Origin: Pseudozobellia thermophila
GTDB lineage: Bacteria > Bacteroidota > Bacteroidia > Flavobacteriales > Flavobacteriaceae
DNA length: 64,000 bases
Reading direction: 5' to 3'
NCBI RefSeq assembly: GCF_900141855.1
Contig: NZ_FQYU01000001.1
Location: forward strand, 469,402 to 533,401
This document shows, piece after piece, positions 25,630-33,946 of this stretch. Within the stretch, counting starts at the first letter, position 1; every line of letters starts with the position of its first letter. Below the pieces are notes generated by a model that ran no database searches, had not been told where the DNA came from, and saw nothing but the letters and a program-made list of their open reading frames with translations. The translations under genes were made by a program, and so were the position numbers.

Positions 25630-26004
25630 ATGATAAAAGTAGAAAAATCAGAAAATAAGGAATTTATTGAGAAGTCGATAAATCATTTGGAAGCCACCGG
25701 TTTTGAAAACATCAAGGCCGACATCGAGGGTTATGAAAAACCCAAATCCTATGTTCGCAAGGGCAGTGACATGAAAATTACCCCCGATATCGTAGCGGTC
25801 AAAAATGGCCGGAAGTATTATTTTGAAATCAGTCTAAAATCGGCCAAACCCAGGTTACTAAAATCGAAATGGTTGTTTTTGGATACCCTGAGCCGAATGA
25901 ACTCCAACCGGTTTAGGATCATCACGACAAGGGGCCATTACAAGTTTACCGACAGCATGTTGGAAGACATCAACCTCAGCAACAAGGAACCTATCAAAAT
26001 ATAG
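25630..26004 (+). CDS. Small conserved-looking protein, PD-(D/E)XK-like
   Basis: 124 residues, function unknown. TPDIVAVKNGRKYYFEISLK resembles the core of a PD-(D/E)XK nuclease (Pro52-Asp53, then Glu66), but the catalytic Lys position reads Ser68, with Lys70 two residues on. It could be a degenerate or shifted active site, or simply the same fold. It is cytoplasmic, with no membrane segment. It lies 270 bp downstream of the restriction-modification pair, which may be coincidence. The promoter region has TATCTTGT near 25617, one base off the -7 consensus. Confidence 0.7.
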   Translation: MIKVEKSENKEFIEKSINHLEATGFENIKADIEGYEKPKSYVRKGSDMKITPDIVAVKNGRKYYFEISLKSAKPRLLKSKWLFLDTLSRMNSNRFRIITTRGHYKFTDSMLEDINLSNKEPIKI

Positions 26005-26056
26005 GCTTCCACCAGTTTAAATGTAGTTTATCGACCCAAAGTCGGCCATGGCCGAC

Positions 26057-26503
26057 CTATGCCTTGCGTACCATGGCTATGTGGGGTATCCCGTCTTCGA
26101 GGTAGCCCTCCCCTACTTGGTTGAACCCGAAGAAATGGTAAAACCTTTCGAGGTATAACTGTGCCGATACCTTAATGTCGCCTTTGTCGAAATAGTCGTT
26201 AATGCCGTCTATGGAAGCCTTGACAATGTTCTTGCCGTATCCGTACTTGCGCTCCGACTTTTTAACGGCCACCCTACCGATCGAGGCCTCCTTGAAATAA
26301 TCCCCTGGCTTAAAAATGCGGGAATAAGCGACTATTTCCCCGTTTTTACGGCCAATGACGTGCAAGGCCTTAAAATCCTTACCATCGATATCCTGGTAAA
26401 CACAATCTTGCTCTACAACGAATATTTCACTTCTCAGTTTTAAAATGTCGTGAAATTCCTTTAAACCCAATTCGTAAAAAGGTTTGATTTCTATGTTTAT
26501 CAT
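26057..26503 (-). CDS. GNAT family N-acetyltransferase, ElaA-like
   Basis: 148 residues with the ElaA pattern: LRSEIFVVEQDCVYQDIDGKD at the N-terminus, then the acetyl-CoA loop in IGRVAVKKSERKYGYGKNIV. The fold transfers acetyl groups from acetyl-CoA to an amine; ElaA substrates are not established. It lies 2 bp downstream of the cation transporter on the same strand, so the two are cotranscribed. Confidence 0.9.
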   Translation of the reverse strand: MINIEIKPFYELGLKEFHDILKLRSEIFVVEQDCVYQDIDGKDFKALHVIGRKNGEIVAYSRIFKPGDYFKEASIGRVAVKKSERKYGYGKNIVKASIDGINDYFDKGDIKVSAQLYLERFYHFFGFNQVGEGYLEDGIPHIAMVRKA

Positions 26504-26505
26504 AT

Positions 26506-27429
26506 CTAATCTTGAACTATTACGTGTTTGCTATCGCATTTGCCATATTCCGGCTGAATATTGACATGGTTGATTCCGTATTTGTGATACATTATGTCCT
26601 CGATCTGGTCTAAAATGGCCTCGAACTCCGACAAGCGGATATCGCTCTTGAAATCGATATGGGCCTCCAAGTGTACTTCGGCTTCGTTCAACTGCCATAT
26701 ATGTACGTGATGTACGTTCTTTATGGAATCTATATCGATTTGCGAAATGGTATCCACAATGTTCCTTACCTGTATGGTATTGGGCGTAAAGAGCATGAGT
26801 ACGCGGGTAGCGTCCTTCAACAAATCGTAGCCCATATAGATCAGATAAAGGGCAATGGCGAAGGTAAGAAAGGCATCGATCCAGTATACCTGGTAAAACT
26901 TCATCAAGATACCCCCTATCAACACCGCAACGGAGGCCATCATATCGGTCAAAAGATGCAAATAGGCCGACTTCATGTTCATGTTACTGTCCGCATCCCT
27001 TTTTAACAGGAGGACACTGAACCCGTTGGCCGCGATACCTAAGAACGAAAGCCAGATGACCAGGTCCGAGGCTATGGGTTGGGGATTTAAAAAACGTTCG
27101 AAGGCTTCTTTGATCAAAATCAGGGCCACCACGATCAAAGAGGCCGCATTGACGAAGGCCGCTATAATTTCGGCCCTTTTATAACCGAAAGTCTTGTTGG
27201 TCGAAGCCTCCTTTTGTGAAAGCAGGGTGGCAATGTAACTTACGATAAGCGAAAGTACGTCGCTAAAGTTGTGCAGGGCATCGGACAAGAGGGAAAGACT
27301 GCCCGATATGAGGCCGCCGATAACCTGCGAAACGGTAATTACCAAATTCAATAAAATGGAGATTACCAGATTTCTTCCCCTTAGATCTGTATGGGTGTGC
27401 GTATGGGAATGATTGTGGTGTATGCCCAT
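26506..27429 (-). CDS. Cation diffusion facilitator (CzcD/ZitB-like zinc exporter)
   Basis: A 307-residue inner-membrane antiporter exporting Zn2+ or related ions against protons. The N-terminus is His-rich (HHNHSHTHTHTD). Six membrane segments follow; segment 2 carries SDALHNFSD and segment 5 HLLTDMMASV, the His/Asp metal site of the family. The cytoplasmic C-terminal domain has HHVHIWQL and HLEAHIDF. It is the first gene of the pair with the ElaA-like acetyltransferase. Confidence 0.94.
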   Translation of the reverse strand: MGIHHNHSHTHTHTDLRGRNLVISILLNLVITVSQVIGGLISGSLSLLSDALHNFSDVLSLIVSYIATLLSQKEASTNKTFGYKRAEIIAAFVNAASLIVVALILIKEAFERFLNPQPIASDLVIWLSFLGIAANGFSVLLLKRDADSNMNMKSAYLHLLTDMMASVAVLIGGILMKFYQVYWIDAFLTFAIALYLIYMGYDLLKDATRVLMLFTPNTIQVRNIVDTISQIDIDSIKNVHHVHIWQLNEAEVHLEAHIDFKSDIRLSEFEAILDQIEDIMYHKYGINHVNIQPEYGKCDSKHVIVQD

Positions 27430-27529
27430 TTTACCGAATAAAAAGCCAACACATTATTACATCCGTACCGGGGCCTGGGGCCCTGGTCGCCTTTTCGATG
27501 GTTACCTGAACCAGTACCGTAGGGAAACC

Positions 27530-27961
27530 CTATGCGCAGGGTATCTTTTCTATTCTACGCTCGTGCCTTCCTCCTTCGAATTCGGTATTTAAAAAGGTCT
27601 TTACCATGTCAAGGGCCTGGGGCAGGGAAATAAAACGTGCCGGAAGGCTCAAGATGTTGGCATCGTTGTGCTCCCTTCCCAGCTGAACGATCTCCTTCGT
27701 CCAACACAGGGCACATCTTACTTTTTGATGTTTGTTGGCCGTCATCGAAGCCCCGTTGCCACTACCGCAGACAATAATACCGTAGTCGACCTTTCCGTTT
27801 TCAACATCCGATGCCACCGGATGCACGAAATCAGGATAATCGACACTATCGGTACCATCGGTACCATAATTTTTTACCTCTATGTCCATCGATTTCAATA
27901 AGCCCACTATGGCCAATTTGTAATCGGTCCCTGCGTGATCGTTACCTATAGCTATTTTCAT
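27530..27961 (-). CDS. rpiB: Ribose 5-phosphate isomerase B
   Basis: A 143-residue RpiB/LacAB-family isomerase that interconverts ribose 5-phosphate and ribulose 5-phosphate in the pentose phosphate pathway. The N-terminal IGNDHAG and the active-site VCGSGNG with base Cys65 are intact, as is NDANILSLPARF. The length is standard and the ATG at 27961 is clear. A good promoter lies 83 bp upstream. It is divergent from rnr across a long AT-rich gap. Confidence 0.95.
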   Translation of the reverse strand: MKIAIGNDHAGTDYKLAIVGLLKSMDIEVKNYGTDGTDSVDYPDFVHPVASDVENGKVDYGIIVCGSGNGASMTANKHQKVRCALCWTKEIVQLGREHNDANILSLPARFISLPQALDMVKTFLNTEFEGGRHERRIEKIPCA

Positions 27962-28043
27962 TGGTGTTCTTGGTTTATCCGCCGCTTACAAAATTGATAT
28001 GGGGGTATCCTTAATGTGGTGGCTTTTCTCGTTCCTATGGGTG

Positions 28044-28074
28044 CAAATGTACAAATAGAAGTGCTTCACTACAA
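28044..28074 (-). promoter_or_regulatory. Promoter of rpiB
   Basis: Read on the minus strand: TTG (28074-28072), a 20-bp spacer, then TACATTTG (28051-28044). Both boxes match the Bacteroidetes consensus. Confidence 0.65.
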
Positions 28075-28624
28075 AATAGTAGCCGTTCACAACAAGAGTT
28101 TTCATATATTTTATACCTGTTGTTAATTTGTAGGGTAGATAAGGTAGATTTATTGTTGATAACCTCGAAACAAAAAATAGATCTTAGATTTTGTTTTCTG
28201 AATAAAATAGCTCCTTATAAAACTTATCTTAATCCCGGCAAAATACTTGTTCCATTTTTATAGCCACATATCAAACGTAATTCAACATTAATTAACAATA
28301 AATTTACGTTGAGTTATTAAAAATTTTATGTTGATAGTTGTTATCCACTTGCCTTTATAAAATTGGTAACCCTTTGATACTTCGATACATCTTGAGTGTA
28401 TAAATTGTCAATAACTTTCAAGTTCGGTTCGAAGCAAGTTTTACCCCAATTTTTTTTAACCGTTATTAACAAGCTATCATAAAGCCCAATTTTATTTTAA
28501 ATTTTAAAAAGAAAAAGATGATATTAATATATGTGTTGATAACATCAAATTAACGTAGATAATCCATTTGGACATAGTCTATGGATTATAATTCGTAATT
28601 TTCCACTTTATAAGAAATTACTTA
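28075..28624. other. Long AT-rich intergenic region, candidate replication origin (oriC)
   Basis: 550 bp with no gene and very high A+T in a genome of short spacers. It has three single-mismatch matches to the DnaA box TTATCCACA: TGTTGATAA at 28154-28162 and 28534-28542 (both reading TTATCAACA on the minus strand) and TTATCCACT at 28341-28349. Weaker ones include TTTTCCACT near 28600. GTAGAT recurs three times (28135, 28144, 28555) near the boxes. The flanking genes rpiB and rnr point outward. dnaA is not adjacent, which is common in this phylum. An rnr promoter must also lie here, but I see no perfect TAnnTTTG box. The call is inference. Confidence 0.4.
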
Positions 28625-30817
28625 ATGTCGAAAAAGAAGAAGAAAGCTAGAAACCACAAAAAGAACGAGATTACCAAAGGAATCTTTACCGTACTGGAAA
28701 AAGACCGAAATAAGACCTTTAATTACAAAGAGATAGCTGCCCGGCTGGGCTTGAGCAATACCGAAGACCGGAACTTACTGATCAAAAGGTTGGGCCAGTT
28801 AAAGGAAAGCAAACGTATCGAAGAGGCGGAAAGGGGCAAGTACAAGGCCATTGGCCCTAACAAAACCTACCATACGGGTACCGTCGACCTCACCGGTCGG
28901 GGCAATGCCTATATAGTTGTAGAGGGGCTGGACGACGATGTTTTCGTGCCCTACAACAAACTGAACAAGGCCTTTCACGGCGATACCGTAGAGCTCTATA
29001 TCTTTCCTAGACGGAAGGGCAAAAAACTCGAGGGGGAGATTACCAAGGTACTGGAGCGAAAGAAGACCGAGTTTGTCGGTATATTGGACCAACAAAAGAC
29101 CTTTTCCTTCGTCAGGCCCACCGATTTTAGGATGTATACCGATTTCTTCGTGTCGAAGGGCAAGGAGAAGAACGCCAAGGACGGCGATAAGGTAATCGTT
29201 AAGTTGGACGATTGGCCCGAAGGTGGCGATTCGCCCACGGGAACCGTTGTCCAGGTACTGGGCAAACCCGGGGAGCACAATACCGAAATACACGCTATTT
29301 TGGCCGAGTACGGATTGCCTTATGAATTTCCTGAGGAAGTACAGCGCTTTGCCGATACCTTGGATACCTCGATCAAAGAGGACGAAATCGCCAAGCGCCG
29401 CGATATGCGCGACGTGCTTACCTTTACCATAGACCCCAAGGATGCCAAGGATTTCGATGATGCCCTGTCTTTTGAGGTATTGGACAACGGAAATTATGAA
29501 ATAGGCATCCATATTGCCGATGTTTCGCATTACCTACGACCTGATACCGTACTCGACGACGAGGCTTACGAACGGGCGACTTCGGTATACCTGGTCGATC
29601 GCGTGGTACCCATGCTTCCCGAGGTCTTGTCGAACAATGCCTGTTCGCTTAGACCCAATGAGGAAAAATATACCTTTTCGGCCGTTTTTGAAATGGACCC
29701 AAAGGCCAATATAAAGAACCAGTGGTTTGGAAGAACGGTCATCAATTCGAACGAACGTTTTGCCTATGAAGAGGCCCAACAGATCATCGAATCGGGCAAG
29801 GGGTATATCCCCGAAGGGATATCCATTCGCGGCGAGGCCTATACGGTCGGAGATGACATTGTCGAGGCCACCCTACAAATGGACCGCATGGCCAAGATCA
29901 TGCGCGACAAGCGAATGCGCCAAGGGGCCATATCTTTCGATAAGGTAGAAGTGCGGTTTAACCTCAACGAAGAAGGGGAGCCTACCGGTGTATATTTTAA
30001 GGAATCGAAGGATGCCAATAAGCTTATCGAAGAGTTTATGCTGCTGGCCAATCGAAAGGTAGCGGAGTTCATCGGTAAGAAAAAACCGAAGAAAACATTT
30101 GTTTATCGGGTACACGACGACCCCGACCAAGACAAATTAATGGCCCTTAACGGCATTATTTCCCGCTTTGGGCACAAGATAGACTTTAAGGACAAAAAAT
30201 CCATCAGCGCGTCTTTAAACCAGCTTTTGGAAGACGTTAAGGGTAAAAAGGAACAGAATTTGGTAGATACACTTACCATCCGTAGTATGAGCAAGGCGAT
30301 CTATACGACCGAGAATATCGGGCACTACGGCCTGGCCTTTGATTACTATACCCACTTTACCTCGCCCATACGCCGATATCCCGACGTTATGGTGCACCGT
30401 TTGTTGCAACATTACCTGGATGGGGGCGATTCGGCCAATACCGAGGTCTATGAGAAAAAATGCAAGCACTCCTCCGATATGGAGTATCTGGCATCGAGTG
30501 CCGAGCGCGACTCGATAAAATATATGCAGATAAAGTTTATGCAAGACCACCAGGACAAAGAGTTTGTCGGTGTGATCAGCGGGGTCACCGAATGGGGCGT
30601 GTACGTAGAGATCATCGAGAACAAATGTGAGGGCATGGTACGCATCACCGATATAAAAGGCGATTATTATATCTTTGATGAAAAGGAGTATGCCATCGTG
30701 GGCGAGCGAACCAAAAAGACCTATCAGTTGGGCGACGAAGTGGTGGTCATGGTAAAAAACACCGACTTGGTCAAACGCCATCTCGACTTTTCCCTAATAG
30801 GAAAACACGGGGAATAG
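28625..30817 (+). CDS. rnr: Ribonuclease R
   Basis: A 730-residue 3'-5' exoribonuclease that degrades structured RNA and takes part in rRNA and mRNA decay. After a Lys-rich start and a winged-helix-like segment come two cold-shock domains (about 80-230), the RNB catalytic domain with DPKDAKDFDDAL (metal-binding Asp cluster), and a C-terminal S1 domain (EFVGVISGVTEWGVYVEI). The conserved TSPIRRYPDVMVHRLL is present. The length is near the family norm. It is transcribed rightwards from the AT-rich gap. Confidence 0.96.
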   Translation: MSKKKKKARNHKKNEITKGIFTVLEKDRNKTFNYKEIAARLGLSNTEDRNLLIKRLGQLKESKRIEEAERGKYKAIGPNKTYHTGTVDLTGRGNAYIVVEGLDDDVFVPYNKLNKAFHGDTVELYIFPRRKGKKLEGEITKVLERKKTEFVGILDQQKTFSFVRPTDFRMYTDFFVSKGKEKNAKDGDKVIVKLDDWPEGGDSPTGTVVQVLGKPGEHNTEIHAILAEYGLPYEFPEEVQRFADTLDTSIKEDEIAKRRDMRDVLTFTIDPKDAKDFDDALSFEVLDNGNYEIGIHIADVSHYLRPDTVLDDEAYERATSVYLVDRVVPMLPEVLSNNACSLRPNEEKYTFSAVFEMDPKANIKNQWFGRTVINSNERFAYEEAQQIIESGKGYIPEGISIRGEAYTVGDDIVEATLQMDRMAKIMRDKRMRQGAISFDKVEVRFNLNEEGEPTGVYFKESKDANKLIEEFMLLANRKVAEFIGKKKPKKTFVYRVHDDPDQDKLMALNGIISRFGHKIDFKDKKSISASLNQLLEDVKGKKEQNLVDTLTIRSMSKAIYTTENIGHYGLAFDYYTHFTSPIRRYPDVMVHRLLQHYLDGGDSANTEVYEKKCKHSSDMEYLASSAERDSIKYMQIKFMQDHQDKEFVGVISGVTEWGVYVEIIENKCEGMVRITDIKGDYYIFDEKEYAIVGERTKKTYQLGDEVVVMVKNTDLVKRHLDFSLIGKHGE

Positions 30818-30875
30818 GTAATTTTTTTGGAATGGAATTTGTTTATACATTGACAAATCAACCTAAAGAAACATC

Positions 30876-31556
30876 ATGAAACAGTTCGTGTTGCTTACCG
30901 TTGTTGTATTGGGCTCGGCCTTGGTACGTGGCCAGGATACCAAGATTACCCAAGACCTGACCAAGTTTACCGAGGTAAAGGCCTTTGACGGTATATCGGT
31001 AAAACTGATCAAGTCGAATGAGAACAAGGCGGTCATTACCGGCGAAAACATTCAAAAGGTGGCCATAGTCAACAACGATGGTGTTCTGAAGATAAGAATG
31101 CAAATCGATAAGATATTCAGTGGATACAGAACCTTCGTAGACCTGTATTACACCGAAAAGTTGGTGGTCATAGATGTCAACGAAGATGCCAAGATAACCT
31201 CCGACGATGTTATACGTCAAGACGTATTGGAGTTGAAGGCACAGGAAGGTGGCGAGCTGATCATCAATGCCGACGTGGAGCAGTTGTTGATCAAGACGGT
31301 TACGGGCGGGGTTATCGAGACTTCGGGCACATCCGATCTTCAGGACGTGGCCATCAATACCGGGGGCGTCTACCAAGGGAAGCAACTAAAGACCAAGTTT
31401 TCAACGGTCAACGTCAACGCAGGTTCACGGGCCGAGATTTACGCCTCCGATTACGTAAAGGCCACCGTAAAGGCCGGTGGGGAGGTTTTGGTATACGGGG
31501 ATCCCGCAAAAATGGACGAAAAGACGGTTTTTGGCGGAACGGTGACCCGAATGTAG
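30876..31556 (+). CDS. Head GIN domain (DUF2807) protein
   Basis: A 226-residue exported protein with a signal peptide (cut after VRGQ). It has one GIN domain of right-handed beta-helix type (FDGISVKLIKSNENKAVITG, then repeated strands such as GGELIINADVEQL). The family is common in Bacteroidetes envelopes and its role is unknown, with adhesion or lipid interaction suggested. It stands alone after rnr. Confidence 0.88.
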   Translation: MKQFVLLTVVVLGSALVRGQDTKITQDLTKFTEVKAFDGISVKLIKSNENKAVITGENIQKVAIVNNDGVLKIRMQIDKIFSGYRTFVDLYYTEKLVVIDVNEDAKITSDDVIRQDVLELKAQEGGELIINADVEQLLIKTVTGGVIETSGTSDLQDVAINTGGVYQGKQLKTKFSTVNVNAGSRAEIYASDYVKATVKAGGEVLVYGDPAKMDEKTVFGGTVTRM

Positions 31557-31664
31557 AAGATTTGTAAAGGGTTCCTTAACTTGTAAAGGGCTTGGGTAAC
31601 CTGGCAATTGAATAAGGTAAAGGGGAATGCGGTCCCTTACCTAAAAATACTTCATTAAGTACGA

Positions 31665-32345
31665 ATGATCGAAGATATACAGGCAGCGATACCTTTGGGC
31701 TTTTTATTGAGCTTCATGATCGGGCCTGTTTTTTTTGTGCTTTTGGAAACCAGTGCGATCAGGGGCTTTAGGGCGGCATTGGCCTTTGATATCGGGGTTA
31801 TACTGGCCGATATGATTTTTTTGGGTATCGCCTACTTCAGTAGCTTCCAGCTCTTGGAAAACCTTAGCAACCAACCCGGACTCTATGTCTTTGGTGGCGT
31901 CATCCTATTGGTTTACGGCATCATTACCTTCTTTAAAAAACCCAAGAAACAGCTGCTTACCAAGATAAAGGCCAGTAAACGGAATTACCTGGGGCTTATG
32001 GTAAAGGGTTTCTTATTGAACTTTATCAACATAGGGGTACTTATATTTTGGCTGGGCGTTATAATCGTTGTGGGGCCGAGCTTGGACAACGATCCCAAGC
32101 GCTTGGTCACTTTCTTCTCCGGAATGCTGGGCGCTTATTTCGCAACGGATGTATTGAAGATCCTTTTGGCCAAGCAACTCAAGCGAAAATTGACCCACGA
32201 ACGGATATATATGGTCAAGAGGGCCCTGGGCATAATTCTTATGATATGTGGGGTAGTGCTGATCGTAAAGGGGTTTCTGCCGAAGGATAAATTTAATATA
32301 GAGGAAGGCATAGAACGCATGGAACTGGGCCATTTCAAAAGATAG
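31665..32345 (+). CDS. LysE family translocator
   Basis: A 226-residue inner-membrane protein with about six membrane segments. The N-terminus AIPLGFLLSFMIGPVFFVLLE is the LysE/RhtB hallmark (G-P in helix 1). Family members export amino acids or small metabolites; the substrate is unknown here. It ends at the bidirectional-looking terminator before tRNA-Cys. Confidence 0.9.
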   Translation: MIEDIQAAIPLGFLLSFMIGPVFFVLLETSAIRGFRAALAFDIGVILADMIFLGIAYFSSFQLLENLSNQPGLYVFGGVILLVYGIITFFKKPKKQLLTKIKASKRNYLGLMVKGFLLNFINIGVLIFWLGVIIVVGPSLDNDPKRLVTFFSGMLGAYFATDVLKILLAKQLKRKLTHERIYMVKRALGIILMICGVVLIVKGFLPKDKFNIEEGIERMELGHFKR

Positions 32346-32374
32346 GAAGGCGGCCTTTACGTGAACAAAAAAAG

Positions 32375-32409
32375 AAACCTCCGGTACCAAGGGTGCTGGA
32401 GGTTTTTTT
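32375..32409 (+). terminator. Rho-independent terminator after the LysE-type gene
   Basis: An 8-bp perfect stem AAACCTCC / GGAGGTTT with a 15-nt loop, followed by a T7 run. An A-run on the other side would let it also stop tRNA-Cys transcripts coming from the right. Confidence 0.85.
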
Positions 32410-32410
32410 G

Positions 32411-32481
32411 AGGCATCGAGCGGATTCGAACCGCTGTACAAGCTTTTGCAGAGCTGTGCCTAGCCACTCGGCCACGATGCC
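32411..32481 (-). tRNA. tRNA-Cys (anticodon GCA)
   Basis: Read on the minus strand, the acceptor arms GGCATCG / CGATGCC pair fully. The T arm is AGCGG-TTCGAAT-CCGCT, the anticodon loop CTGCAAA has GCA in the centre, and the discriminator is U, as expected for Cys. 71 nt, with CCA not encoded. Confidence 0.93.
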
Positions 32482-32524
32482 ATTTGCGACTGCAAAGGTA
32501 AACGTTTCTTGGATAATGGAAAAC

Positions 32525-32887
32525 CTAAGGGATCCTTTTTTCTTTGATCACCACCGTAACCTTTTCAACATCGCCACCAATGGGCGGGTTGATCTTGGAT
32601 ACCCAGACCTTTGCGGCCGTGACTATGGGTATTTCGTCGAATATACGTTTAATGATCCTTTGGCCTACGTGTTCGAGCAGTTTCGAGGGCAGGCCCATTT
32701 CCTCTTTGACAATGCGGTTGATGTGTACATAGTCTACGGTATCGGACAACCTATCGGAGAGGGCCGCTTTCGATATATCGGCATTTACCGATACATCTAC
32801 CCGGTATTCGCTTCCAATGGCGGTCTCTTCCTTTAAACATCCATGGTGGGCATAGGCCCGGATGTTTTCCACCTTTACTTTTCCCAA
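32525..32887 (-). CDS. folB: Dihydroneopterin aldolase
   Basis: A 120-residue folate-pathway enzyme that converts dihydroneopterin to 6-hydroxymethyl-dihydropterin. The start KVKVENIRAYAHHGCLKEE and VDYVHINRIVKEEM (substrate-binding Glu and Tyr region) are typical, with GQRIIKRIFDEIP later. Cytoplasmic octamer by family. A good promoter lies just upstream, so it is expressed separately from the gliding operon that ends 84 bp away. Confidence 0.94.
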   Translation of the reverse strand: MGKVKVENIRAYAHHGCLKEETAIGSEYRVDVSVNADISKAALSDRLSDTVDYVHINRIVKEEMGLPSKLLEHVGQRIIKRIFDEIPIVTAAKVWVSKINPPIGGDVEKVTVVIKEKRIP

Positions 32888-32904
32888 TACAAAAGAATTT
32901 TTTG

Positions 32905-32936
32905 CAAACTTACGCCAAACCGTTCAATCGAGACAA
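32905..32936 (-). promoter_or_regulatory. Promoter of folB
   Basis: On the minus strand: TTG (32936-32934), a 21-bp spacer and TAAGTTTG (32912-32905), a perfect TAnnTTTG. The leader to the ATG at 32887 is short. Confidence 0.65.
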
Positions 32937-32971
32937 GGCGCGCCCCTATTAAAATGGATGGGCTTAGGGCT

Positions 32972-33925
32972 TTAATAGGTGCAGCGGCAATTACTAAGCC
33001 CTTGAAAGAGATCTACACCAATGGTAACCACGTGGGTACCGGTACTATAGGTGATAATCTCGTTAAGGATAATCTGGTACGAATATCCAAAGTAGAAATT
33101 ACTTTTCTTAAGGCCGGCGAAGGGGGCTATGTACAAAGGGCTTCCGATTTGGTCGTTCAAGAAGCGGTAGTTGACCCCGGCGTAGTAATAGTCTTCAAAA
33201 TCGTACCACCTGAATTTTAGGTTTAAGTCGGTTTCAGAACGTCCGTCGCTCTCGAATATCTTAAATAAGAGCGAAGGCTCTATTTCAAGGTCGCTGTTTT
33301 TGTTCTTTCGGTATCGATAACCGGTATATACATAGTAGTTTCTAAGTTCATTGGGCTCGTCTACGTCGAAGGTAAAGTTGTTGGGATCCTTGTTCAGTAG
33401 GTTCGAGGCATTCGCACTGAGGTAAAATTTGCCGTAGCGGTACATGGCACCCACATCAAAGTTATGGTTGGAGGTCTGCCTGTTGTTGATTACCCCGGGA
33501 TCAAGGTTGGCATCTACGAACTCGTCGATGTCTATACGAAACTGGTTAAAGTTGTACGAGATGCCGAAGGAAAGAAACTCGTCGTCGTATCGGTCCAAGG
33601 TCAAATGGTGGGCAAAGGATACGCGCGCGCCTTGTTGTTTGGTATAGCCGTTTTTATCGTTGTACAAAAACACGCCCAAACCCGATTTTTCGCCCAGGCG
33701 CATATCAGCGGCCAGCGATTGTGTTTGGGGAGCATCTTTAATACCTACCCATTGTGCAAGACCATTGAGCCTAATTTTTACGTGATCACCAATACCCGCA
33801 TACACAGGGGACAAAACAAAGGGGTTGTCTGCCAAATACTGTGAAAGCTGGGGCGAGTTTAACTCTTGGGCCCGGGTGGCAATGACACCCGAGAAGAGCA
33901 GCATGGTCCATATAAATTTACGCAT
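32972..33925 (-). CDS. sprF: SprF, PorP/SprF family T9SS outer-membrane protein
   Basis: A 317-residue PorP/SprF protein. It has a signal peptide (to TRAQ) and alternating amphipathic strands of an outer-membrane barrel; PQLSQYLADNPFVLSPVYAGIGDHVKIRLNG is the family-typical start. In Flavobacterium johnsoniae, SprF is needed to place SprB on the surface. It is the last gene of the sprC-sprD-sprB-sprF operon, 21 bp after sprB. The symbol rests on family plus gene order. Confidence 0.9.
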   Translation of the reverse strand: MRKFIWTMLLFSGVIATRAQELNSPQLSQYLADNPFVLSPVYAGIGDHVKIRLNGLAQWVGIKDAPQTQSLAADMRLGEKSGLGVFLYNDKNGYTKQQGARVSFAHHLTLDRYDDEFLSFGISYNFNQFRIDIDEFVDANLDPGVINNRQTSNHNFDVGAMYRYGKFYLSANASNLLNKDPNNFTFDVDEPNELRNYYVYTGYRYRKNKNSDLEIEPSLLFKIFESDGRSETDLNLKFRWYDFEDYYYAGVNYRFLNDQIGSPLYIAPFAGLKKSNFYFGYSYQIILNEIITYSTGTHVVTIGVDLFQGLSNCRCTY

Positions 33926-33946
33926 GGTTCAGTTAGGTTAAGTTTT

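Noticed and set aside
31616-31641. Imperfect hairpin GGTAAAGGG / CCCTTACC after the GIN-domain gene as a terminator.
   Set aside because: It has a bulge and no T-run, and lies only about 24 bp before the next gene.
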